From: Evernia prunastri
Taxonomy: Eukaryota; Ascomycota; Lecanoromycetes; Lecanorales; Parmeliaceae
Length of the DNA: 64,000 nucleotides
Reading direction: 5' to 3'
Assembly: GCA_003184365.1 (NCBI GenBank)
Contig: NKYR01000046.1
Span: forward strand, 1 to 64,000
Part shown: positions 55,446 to 64,000 of the stretch, piece by piece
Position numbering within the stretch: position 1 is the stretch's first letter
Layout: the number at the start of each line of letters is the position of its first letter
Translations under genes and position numbers: made by a program
Notes under the pieces: generated by a model
Told to the model about the DNA's origin: nothing
Databases searched by the model: none
The model's input: only the letters and a program-made list of their open reading frames with translations

Positions 55446-56565
55446 TGGTGTGATTGCGATGAAAGATGTCGCGGCATTATAGATGCCCGGAGAAGCTGAG
55501 AATAGGGGCTCTTGAACCAATGTTGTTTGGTTTCAGTGGGTATAATTGATGCCTCGTTCCAGATGAGATTGCCGAAAGGGTCGCGTGCTCACCTGCCTCT
55601 CGGTGGAAAAGAGAGAGAGGAGAGAGGAGAGAGGAGAGGATTGGTGTGTGGGATACAGGCGTGCAAGTCTGCTCTTCCCTTTTAACGTATAATTACTGTC
55701 CGGTGTTGTAGCATGATTACAAAGGGGAAGTGTGAAAGAAAGAAAGAAAGAAAGAAAGATAGAATAGCCGGTTCCGTTTTCGTGTGGCTGAAGGTAAATG
55801 TAAACTGATTTTATTTGTTGGCCCCCCTGGTGGGGTACGAGGGTACCCAAGTTCTTTTTAATACCTAAAGTACTCAGCCGATAAGGCGTCGTCGTCATCA
55901 AATGAACATCTCACCCAGATCCCGTATTACTTGCTCTTGATGTTTGACCGAGAAGCTGAAGCTGGATCAGAATCACTGCAACTTTCTTAGAGAGTTGGAT
56001 ATATCATATGTCTCAAAACCAAAGCTATCGTTCAATTTACTCTAATTAGTTTATGATGATTGATGAGCGTTTGGAAAAAGTATGGCCTAACCGTTGACTA
56101 ATGAGATAAAAGCGTGGAATTCATGCCTCGGCGGCGCCCGTTGATTCATAAAGTAGCGCCCAAGGAAACGGCATTTATCGCGTGTGAGAAAAGCTTGGTA
56201 CGGGAGCTTGCTTATTGGCTTGAATCATCTTCAGTTACAGTACTTACCTACCCTCGTACCTTGCCTTCCTACTAGCCTACTGTATCTACATAACAAGCTT
56301 GTCTGTCTCTTCACAAGAATCTGACATCAACGAGATGATAAGAGGCGAAGGGGACAGCAAATGCAATGAGGTCTATCTATGTAACATTAGCCGGTCTCAT
56401 TTGGAGACAAGTGACGCAGCAACGGAGCCCTCGCAAATATTCCTGCCTGACAATCCGACATGACCAAGCAGCCTCAGGGCGAGCCACTAATCCAGGTATT
56501 CGATACTTCCATTCCCTGCAAACACAGTGACTTCTCCGCATAAAGAACAGGAGAGACGCGACCCT
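55446..56565. other. 1.1 kb intergenic, LicD promoter side and UGP1 3' flank
   Basis: No gene. Contains a GAGA-rich stretch near 55611-55640 and a GAAA microsatellite at about 55735-55758. Confidence 0.5.
55735..55758 (+). repeat. GAAA tetranucleotide microsatellite
   Basis: Six tandem GAAA units. Confidence 0.85.
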
Positions 56566-58125
56566 TTAATGCTCCAACAGCCTCAGACTACCCTGGACAA
56601 CCACGTTTTCCAGGATCGATCCAGGCGGAATGTCGATAGTGCTGCCTTCCGTGGCCACAATGATAACAGTCCCCTTCAGCACCACACCTCGGCCTAGGTT
56701 GACAGCTCCTGTGATGGTCAAGTGGTCCAGCTCTAGGATTTTGGGAATGCTACTAATACGCTTCTGGAAGTCGCTGACCTTCTTGAAGTCATTTCCGAGT
56801 TTGATCAACGGTGCCGGGCCGAATCGGTTATCGTCAATCACGAGTTGGCCGTGCTTCAAACTGTAGAGATCTGACTTGACAAGCATGAGGTCGGAACAAG
56901 TCTTGACGGGCAGGAATCGACGACGAGGCACGTTGACACCGTGAGCGTTCTTGAAGTGGCGAATGGCGGCACCAACGGCGGTCTCCAATTGAACAATGTT
57001 GACATCCGATTCGCCTTTCTTGTCAGCGGGAATGGACTTGTTGTTGGGGATGATCTCCATCTCGAGCTCGTTGTCTTCTACCACTCGCTTGATGGCTTTC
57101 AGGTTGAGCCAGATGTTATTGGTGTTGAAATACTTGAACTTCTTGATAGACTTGAACTCATTCGTGTATTGCTTGGGAACCTGAGCGATTTCCAGAAGAC
57201 GGACCGAGCCTTCATAGTCGATGATGGTACCACCCTTCACATCAGCCTTGGTCTTGTCGGTCAGTTCCATGATGTACTCCGATTCGGACTGAACCATGTG
57301 CTGTAGAATGCGGAGATCACAGACTGCGCCCAAGTTATCTGCGTTGGAGAGGAAGACAATCTCGACCCCACGGTCGATTAGCTTTTCGAGGATACCAGAG
57401 TTGTAGAGCGATTCGAAGACATCTCCGTGACCGGGAGGGTACCAATCGGAGATCTGTGAGTCGTATCTCTTGGGAGCTGGGAGTAGCGAGTCACGGAGAA
57501 CACGAGGGTATCGGGACTGATTGAAGGTCATGATATCGATGTTATGGCCTTCATATTTCTTAATGATGTTTTGGGTGTCCTCATCGGTGTTGAATGAATT
57601 CATCAAGACGAAAGGCACGTTGACACTGTAGGTTCGGTTGAGATATTCGATCTGACGGACGGATAGATCTAAGAAGGACATGCCGTCGCGGACCTCGATG
57701 ACAGACTTCGGGCCAACGCATCCCATGGATGTACCGAGGCCACCGTTAAGCTTGATGACAGCGAGCTTCTTGAGATAGTCGACGGATTCCGAGTTCGCAA
57801 GGTCGTTGTAATCGACGACTTGCTCTGGATGTGGAGGAGCGATGCGGTCCCATGACAACGCGTTCCCCTTAGCCTTGTCATTCAGATAGCGTCGGAAGAG
57901 ATCAAAGAAGTTGTCCATCTCGGTCTCGCAGCGTTCCTTCTCTTCTTCATCTTTGCAAGTCTCCACCAGGGCATTGAGGGCATTTCGCATTTGCGTAGCT
58001 GCAACGGAAGTGGAGGTGTTCTCAAAAGCCTGAATCGCGCCATGTCTGGTCAGCTGTGATCTAGTGAAATGAGACGCTGCCATGATAAGTACCGAGTCTG
58101 CGGTAAACTCTTGTGTAGTAGCCAT
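56566..58125 (-). CDS. UGP1: UTP-glucose-1-phosphate uridylyltransferase
   Basis: A single-exon, 519-residue cytosolic enzyme. It has the nucleotide-binding loop KLNGGLGTSMGCVGPKS, then FVLMNSFNTDEDT, MTFNQSRYPRV, YPPGHGDVFESLYNSG, FLSNADNLGA, and the uridine/sugar-site region NTNNIWLNLKAI. The last 90 residues form the C-terminal beta-helix (LDHLTITGAVNLGRGVVLKG), which supports octamer formation in yeast. It makes UDP-glucose for glycogen, trehalose, beta-glucan and galactose metabolism. The ATG at 58125 (MATTQEFTAD) is the first in frame, and the length is normal. No intron is needed, although intronless UGP genes are less usual in filamentous fungi, so a short 5' intron in the untranslated leader is possible. 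Confidence 0.97.
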   Translation of the reverse strand: MATTQEFTADSVLIMAASHFTRSQLTRHGAIQAFENTSTSVAATQMRNALNALVETCKDEEEKERCETEMDNFFDLFRRYLNDKAKGNALSWDRIAPPHPEQVVDYNDLANSESVDYLKKLAVIKLNGGLGTSMGCVGPKSVIEVRDGMSFLDLSVRQIEYLNRTYSVNVPFVLMNSFNTDEDTQNIIKKYEGHNIDIMTFNQSRYPRVLRDSLLPAPKRYDSQISDWYPPGHGDVFESLYNSGILEKLIDRGVEIVFLSNADNLGAVCDLRILQHMVQSESEYIMELTDKTKADVKGGTIIDYEGSVRLLEIAQVPKQYTNEFKSIKKFKYFNTNNIWLNLKAIKRVVEDNELEMEIIPNNKSIPADKKGESDVNIVQLETAVGAAIRHFKNAHGVNVPRRRFLPVKTCSDLMLVKSDLYSLKHGQLVIDDNRFGPAPLIKLGNDFKKVSDFQKRISSIPKILELDHLTITGAVNLGRGVVLKGTVIIVATEGSTIDIPPGSILENVVVQGSLRLLEH

Positions 58126-60384
58126 CGTGTCGTGAATTGTCAGGATTCAAGGAAGAAATAGCTCAGGACTGTGTGAGGATGAGTGATGAGTGACGAGTGA
58201 GGAAGATTCTATCTATCGAATGCCCGCTGTAGAACTCTTGACTGACCCCAAACGTTTGGACAGTTGAGAGGTCGTGCAAAGACACGTAGAAGGTGCTTGG
58301 TGCTTCAGGTATCTATCATTCGCAAAGGAGGAAGGCGTGTATGAGAGTGGAGATTGGAGCGGAGCTTTGAGCCTGCAGATCACGGACGAGTACCTTCCAG
58401 AAATTGCGGGAGAAGGTCCCAATTTCCTCGCTTTGACCGAGACTCACCGACTGCTTGGAAACAAGCGTGCCGGCGCTTGCTCAGGCCCAGAATAGCACAT
58501 CATGCGGCCGCCAAGGGTTTTTTTAAAGAGGACATTTCATTCCACACTCACCACGTGTGATTGAGACTTCCCATGATGGTTCCGCTTGAAAGCTCCTGCA
58601 CCCTCCCCGTTCGTGGCACCACCGTCCCTGAGATGTGAGGGTATGGCTCTCTGTGCTGCAGCCATATTGTTCGACTATGTCAATGAAAGGTAGCAGGTTG
58701 GTTTCCTATGAATTTCCGAACATCAATCAGCCTCGACACTAGTATAGCAATTGTTCGTGGGACTTTGGGCAACGTGACAAAATCTGGGCTACAACGAGTA
58801 AAATTGTTCATGTTGCCCCATTCCAATTGGACTGCTGTGGCATTGAACTGGTAGTAGTGCATGTGGGCCCCCAGACGTTGAGGAATGGTTGACCCTCGGG
58901 ATTTTGGGGGGGGGGGGGGGGGAGGTAATGGGAGATGGGGGAAAGAAGAGTCGACTCACTCAATTGAATTGATGGGAGCTGTCTATGTACAGGATAATGT
59001 GTGAGTGTAGAAGGGAAGGGGGAGTAAAAGGGATGTGTAGAGGTATTTATGGAGGAAAGGGGAAAGTGTGAGGTGTAAAGATATTTTCACCAAACAGATA
59101 CAGAGACAGAGAAGTCGGACTGGGCAGAGAGTGGTGGGGTTGTTGGGTCGAAGCGTCGAGGGAAGGGCAGTTCAAATCCGGGTCGCCGCAACGCTAAAAT
59201 GGCTAAAAACAGAGCTATTTCTCCGACAAGGAAGAAACGTGTACCAGAGCTTCCTTTTACTCGATGGATATTTAATTGTTTTGATCGATTGAATTAATTG
59301 AATTGATTGAATTGATCCTCATTATAAAAATATATTCAAAAATCCATGCAATAAGATAAGTCCAAATGTCAACTTATTCCAAGGGTCCTGCCTTACTAGC
59401 AATCTCTTGGTTACCAAGATAGGCAAGCTCTTGCTAGATGCAGATTCAACTATCCAGTCTCAACAATAACCCTGTTGCTCAAAATAGCCGTGGCGGCCAC
59501 TGGCGGCAGATCCCCCTGTACCGTTTTACCCCTTTCGCTTCTATTCGGACCCACAAATTCGTTAACCTCAACGTCCAACACTCCAGATCTGTCGCCTTCA
59601 CCTCAGCGAGTCCCCTCTCGGGAAATCACATGTGCTCCGAAGAGTGAAGCCGGATAGTGTATATTCTAGAAAGCTCCCTCTTACGCCTTTAGAGGCACGC
59701 AATCTCCACCTGCTTTACCAGATATCCGACAGACCTCTTGATCTGTTGATATTCCATCAATATCAAGCTCCCGAACCGGCGATTGCCTTCCACGATAGGA
59801 TGTTGTCCTTCTGGAAAACGAGCTAAGGTTCTCATGGCTTTGAGCCTTGGGAGCGCTCAAGTCTCCAGATTTCAATCAAGCTTGCTATCTCTCACTTTTC
59901 AAGTCAGACTCATGACTAGAGACGCCGTAATGCGAAGGTCCTACAACAAATGGCGATGTCTAAATCCAGCTAGGACATGGCTCACAAGATCGCACCACAA
60001 AGACACACTGAGAACAATGCCCCTGGGGCTGGTATCCTCTTTGATTCATTAATAGCTGCTTCGGAATTGTGCCTCTTGTATAATTGACCGGATACAGCTG
60101 TTGCGTTCTCTTATTGGAGAAATCTTTCAAGGACAGTAGTGGGTATGAATGGCCTCCGTCCTTTGGTTGTCGACTCGAGAGAGCGGATACTAATTTGCTA
60201 GATATTCGTACTCCGTGATCTTTGCACAACACCAGCAGATCTAAACCATCTATCATTCAGGGGCTGTTTGTCAGAAGAAAGGCAGAAGGGAAGATAATAT
60301 ATGAACGATGACAGATGAAAGGTGACAAATGAGAGATGGAGTATCAACAGTTGCTTCGTGGCAAAGAGATTGTCTGAATAAATA
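58126..60384. other. 2.3 kb intergenic, UGP1 promoter side
   Basis: I see no gene. A run of 17 G lies at 58906-58922. The AATTGA-type low-complexity stretch near 59285-59320 is AT-rich. Confidence 0.45.
58906..58922 (+). repeat. Poly-G run (17 G)
   Basis: An unbroken G homopolymer about 780 bp upstream of the UGP1 start; such runs are often miscounted in assemblies. Confidence 0.9.
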
Positions 60385-61015
60385 ATGCTACGATCTTACC
60401 CCCAATTTCATTTGGATACCAAACACTGTCTCCAGTCCTTTATTCATTTTTGTATGGCTTCTCGTTCCTCATCTAGCGCCAGAGTGTGTAACTCATCAAA
60501 GCTTAGCATGGCTCTGCTAGCGTGCTGGGTCTTTGCGTTCACAGTCGTTCCCGATTTCCTCCAGCAGTGGCTGGACCACGGGCTCTGTTTATGTCCTCGG
60601 CGAAACATCATTGCAAAGTATCATCAGCGCTCCTTCTGTTGCATTCACCGTTTGGGAATTATGTACCCTGATGAAGCCTGGCGCCACCCCTGCCAACACT
60701 GTAAAGTTCACGGCAGCGGTCATCTACCCTCAGCTAACCACAGAAGCTGTCTTCCCCGAAGTCTTTTCGTCTACAACTCTTGTCACAGGTCCTCTCACTA
60801 CCGCTGTCGATGTGATTTATACGTTGATCTTAGCTTCAATAAGGCAAGTGGGCAGCCCTGGCGGTACCCTTCCTGTAGTAACGGGTCCTTCCAAAGACAC
60901 CACTTTGACGACCTCGACAACCTCGACTCCTCCGAAAGGTACAATTTCGAACAATTTCGATAAGCTCAACTTGCTCGACCCCTCCACCCGCAAGATCACC
61001 AACACCTACGCCTGA
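60385..61015 (+). CDS. Hypothetical Ser/Thr-rich protein (weakly supported)
   Basis: A GTGTGT donor at 60484 and an ACAG acceptor ending at 60544 join the frame opened by ATG 60385 (or ATG 60454, MASRSSSSAR) to a longer frame. The second exon encodes SSSSGWTTGSVYVLGETSLQ and later Thr/Ser-rich blocks (TTLTTSTTSTPPKG), ending NTYA. The total is 189 residues. Composition resembles small fungal surface or secreted proteins, but in this model no clear signal peptide remains at the start. The alternative frame through the would-be intron (MALLACWVFAFTVV) looks more signal-like but needs a frameshift to reach the second exon. I do not recognise a family; it may be a decayed gene. Confidence 0.35.
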
Positions 61016-61707
61016 ACCTTCACCCCCACTCCTCTCCCAGAACCTTCACCCAGGCAGCTGCTATACCTACTACATGCCTTTGCGGGAGAGTGGGACAAAG
61101 GGTGGGTGGTAAATGTAGTAATTGAGGAGTCCATGATGGCATAGAGTGAGGCGCTATTGACCCGTCATGTATATCACTCAAAGATTCAAGTAACAGAATG
61201 AGTGTTGCGCATGGATCGTTTGGAATCCAACAAGCACTCTTTTTGCAGAGCCTGTTCCATAAGTACCAAGCAATGGTTAGACAAATCAAAGCTACCAACT
61301 TATCCATGTAGGTAACCATCTTCCTCACATCTCGCTTAACTCATGGTGACCCCGCATTTTCCGCGCACATGATCGAACAGACTAAAATCCCACGTAAAGC
61401 GGAGGATTTATTAGGAAGGGAGCAGTCGGATCATGCAGTGATTGACCAGCGGTTGAACCGGACTGTCGGGTATATAATATATTTCTCACTTGCATCATCT
61501 CGGCAGGGATGGCAAGGCAGACTCGAGACAGCGGACTTCCCACAGTAAGGCTAAATCAGCACCGCCGCTTCCTAGCTTCAGCCTGATGATGAGCACTTCA
61601 TTTGACGCCTTTGCCCTTCTCTTCTCTTCTTCTAAGATGCATTTCATGCAAGGGATACTACCACTACTACATTTATTCCTCACCTTCACACTCGAAGGCA
61701 CGCAAAC
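61016..61707. other. Intergenic, upstream of the PTH11-like gene
   Basis: No gene. It presumably holds the promoter and leader of the next gene. Confidence 0.5.
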
Positions 61708-63006
61708 ATGGCCAGCGACGAAGGCAATTGGGGACCCGCCATCCTCGCCCTCACCATCGCTTTCCTCGTAGTCGTCTTGATCTTTCTCTTTCTTCGGATC
61801 GTCACCCGCGTGTGGATTGTGCATCAATTCTGGTACGACGATGCTGCCATCATACTGGCGGTCGTGAGTCCTTCCCAGCGCTACTGGCCTCCAACCTGCT
61901 GACCACCACACAGCTCGGAACCACGATAGGCGCGGGCCTCGATTTCGTCGAAGTTAACTACGGCTTTGGCAAACACCAGCAATTCCTCTCCCCGCACAAC
62001 CTGCAAGAATTTAGAAAGTACACTTATGGCGAATGGATCCAAACCTTCGCTACCCTCATGTGGACTAAGGTCTCCATATGCCTATTCCTGATGCGGTTAC
62101 CCAACAGCAAAGTGCTGCTTTTACCGCTTCAATGTACCGTAGCGTTTCTGCTCTTCTCCAATACCATCTTGACTGTCATATGGATCATGCAGTGCCAACC
62201 GATCCACGCCGCATGGGACAATAGGGGTAACTGTATGAGCAGAGGGGCAAAAGAAGGCATCATTCTCGCTCAAGCAGTCATATCAGTCGTCTCCGACTTC
62301 GCCTTCGCAGCCTTCCCGATACTATTCCTTTGGCGGATACAGATCGATCTTAAGACTAAAATCTGCTTATGGATTTTGATGTGCCTGGGATTCATCACAG
62401 GAGCCTGTTGCCTCGTCCGAACCGTGCTCAACAATCAATCTGTACCTCTTGACGGTACATACGATGGCATCATCAATTGGCTATGGCGGCTGTTCGAAGT
62501 ACAGATCGGGATCATTGCTGCGTGTATACCGACCCTACGACCTCTATATCTATGGATTATGAGACGCATAGGGGGTGACACGCAAGGACTAGACACGAAT
62601 ATCAAGTTCCCGCTTACCAACGATCCACAATCTTGGGTCGAGAACATTGGTGAAGGAAAAGGAAATGGCAGTGATACTGCCATGACTGACCTTGACCACG
62701 ACCACGACCACGACCACATCGACAATCATGGCTATGGTCATGGCCACGGTCATACGCATCAACGCAAGGATACCATGACCGATGACCTAATCAGGGAGGT
62801 TCGTTCATCTCCAAGTGATCTTTCGTAACTTGGGTTTTGGGCTTGGAGAAGCAATGCTGACTCCAAACCCTGCGTAGGGAATCCTCGTCTCTGGCCCCAT
62901 GGACACCAGTCTAGGGCTGAACTTCGCGCATCCCGGGGAAGCCAGCGAAGATCCACAGCTGGAGAATGAAATGCACAAATATGGGATCGATGAGTCGTTG
63001 GCCTGA
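61708..63006 (+). CDS. PTH11-like seven-helix membrane protein (fungal rhodopsin domain)
   Basis: Exons 61708-61863, 61914-62798 and 62878-63006 give 389 residues. Seven hydrophobic segments begin with AILALTIAFLVVVLIFLFLR. Family landmarks are FWYDDAAIILAV after helix 1, VNYGFGKHQ, FATLMWTKVSICLFLMRL, WIMQCQPIHAAWD, and WRLFEVQIGIIAACIPTLRPL in the last helices. The C-terminal tail has alternating Asp-His and Gly-His repeats (DHDHDHDHIDNHG, GHGHGHTH), possibly binding metal ions. Without the second intron (GTTCGT..GTAG) the protein stops at 62828; with it the tail continues with a plausible SGPMDTSLGLNFAHPGEASE segment. Some family members sense surface or ligand cues in pathogenic fungi; the ligand here is unknown. 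Confidence 0.85.
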
Positions 63007-64000
63007 GCTTGGGAGTATCTACGCCCATCCCATAGGAGGCTAAAGGATAGGCAGTCCAAATACCTCCACAGTTCACCATCGTGGCCGATCGTTCGAGATA
63101 GACTAGTCCTACGGTTTTGTGGAAATGTAAGTTTCCTTGAAATGCTCCTTTACCGCGACCTGGACCGCTCACCCATTGCCAGTTGATAAGACCGGATCAG
63201 CACACCATCTCCACCTTCGCTGGGTCAACGCAAGCAGGGTCCGAACCCGATGTCGGCCTCTGAGCGAACGGACCGAGATGGCTATCAGCGCCTTGAAACT
63301 CTGCATGGAGTGACAATAGGCCATCTTTATGCACCAAGAGGACACCTGGGATGGCTTGAAAGCGTCAATCAGTATCAGCTTCTCTGGGCTGCATTTCACA
63401 GTATTGGAAGGGAATGATGAAATGCTGCTTACTCCCGCTGAAGCAGAGGTCGTCCAGGGCATCCTCTTATGACAAGAGAACATCAGAGCATGAGACGATC
63501 ACGCAGAGGACGTAAATCTGTATCCCTAGGACAACGGCTGGCCCGTCCTTATTCAGGGCTCGATGTAGCAATGAAGAGAACAAAAGTAGAAATGATCTTC
63601 CAGCAGGTTTGAAAAACCTCCTTTTCCCATTCAGCTTCCCCTCGGACATAGAGTACTGAGTACCACAACGACGAGACTACCGAAGACTGAACAGGAGCAG
63701 GAGATGAGGGGGGAAGCATGCATGCCAACATCCGGAGTGAGATAGACGCAAGGGCACTTCTCTGGACGTTGGAGCAGTCTAAATAGCAGGAAGCCGACTT
63801 TGGGAAGAATTGTGTACGAGTTGTTGCCATCAGTTATTATAAGTAGCACGAATCTTCCGTACGAAATCATTTTGTGCTGCGTCCGATGTGCTCTCTCCCT
63901 CTCCCTCTCCCTCTCCCTCTCCCTCTCCCTCACTCTCCCCACCTCCACATCCAACCAAAACGACCAAAATCGCAAACGTACCCACTCAGTCTCACCCAAC
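63007..64000. other. Intergenic to the window end
   Basis: No gene is seen. A CTCTCC repeat lies at about 63893-63932. Confidence 0.45.
63893..63932 (+). repeat. CTCTCC hexanucleotide microsatellite
   Basis: Six to seven tandem hexamer units; the purine-rich reverse strand has matching GAGAGG units. Confidence 0.85.

Noticed and set aside
59160..59195. tRNA-like TTCAAATCCGGGT segment
   Set aside because: The 5' half needed to pair with the 3' acceptor stem is absent upstream.

Overview
This window is nuclear DNA of a filamentous ascomycete (Pezizomycotina). Protein-coding genes on both strands carry short spliceosomal introns of about 50-80 bp with GTANGT-type donors. The gene families are fungal: a highly reducing polyketide synthase, Zn2Cys6 regulator, PTH11-like receptor, Spa2 polarity scaffold and LicD-type protein. 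No rRNA, tRNA, CRISPR array or intact transposon was recognised. The class (Dothideomycetes, Leotiomycetes or similar) cannot be fixed by reading alone.

Region 1 (1-7 kb) looks like a decaying secondary-metabolism locus. It holds the 3' end of a highly reducing PKS whose ketoreductase region is broken, a P450 with a one-base frameshift, an intact short-chain dehydrogenase and an intact alpha/beta hydrolase. About 2.5 kb of gene-poor DNA with diverged short repeats follows, then a small two-exon hypothetical gene.

Region 2 (10-20 kb) has a class I photolyase and ribosomal protein eS21, followed on the minus strand by three diverged paralogues of an uncharacterised family with Cys-Pro-His motifs and a terminal CxxC. 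One looks complete, one is probably truncated and one is probably frameshifted. Gene-poor DNA surrounds them.

Region 3 (20-42 kb) is dense core genome: HMG-CoA reductase, a cyclophilin with a mitochondrial-type leader, exosome subunit Rrp41, an ERCC6L2-like SNF2 ATPase, an NCS1 nucleobase permease, polarisome scaffold Spa2, CTD phosphatase Ssu72 and importin alpha.

Region 4 (42-64 kb) contains an Nbp2-like SH3 protein, an Ent3-like epsin, a Zn2Cys6 regulator, an HNH-domain protein, a six-exon LicD-type gene with a 10-nt microexon, UDP-glucose pyrophosphorylase, a weakly supported small gene and a PTH11-like seven-helix protein with a His/Asp-rich tail. Long intergenic stretches in this part carry simple repeats.

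Most genes are independent housekeeping functions. The only groups suggesting joint function are the PKS/P450/SDR/hydrolase set and the tandem Cys-Pro-His family. The strongest lead for something undescribed is that tandem family; the strongest evolutionary signal is the cluster of lesions in the PKS and P450. All exon boundaries and residue matches were inferred by eye from splice consensus and remembered family patterns, without alignment or transcript data.
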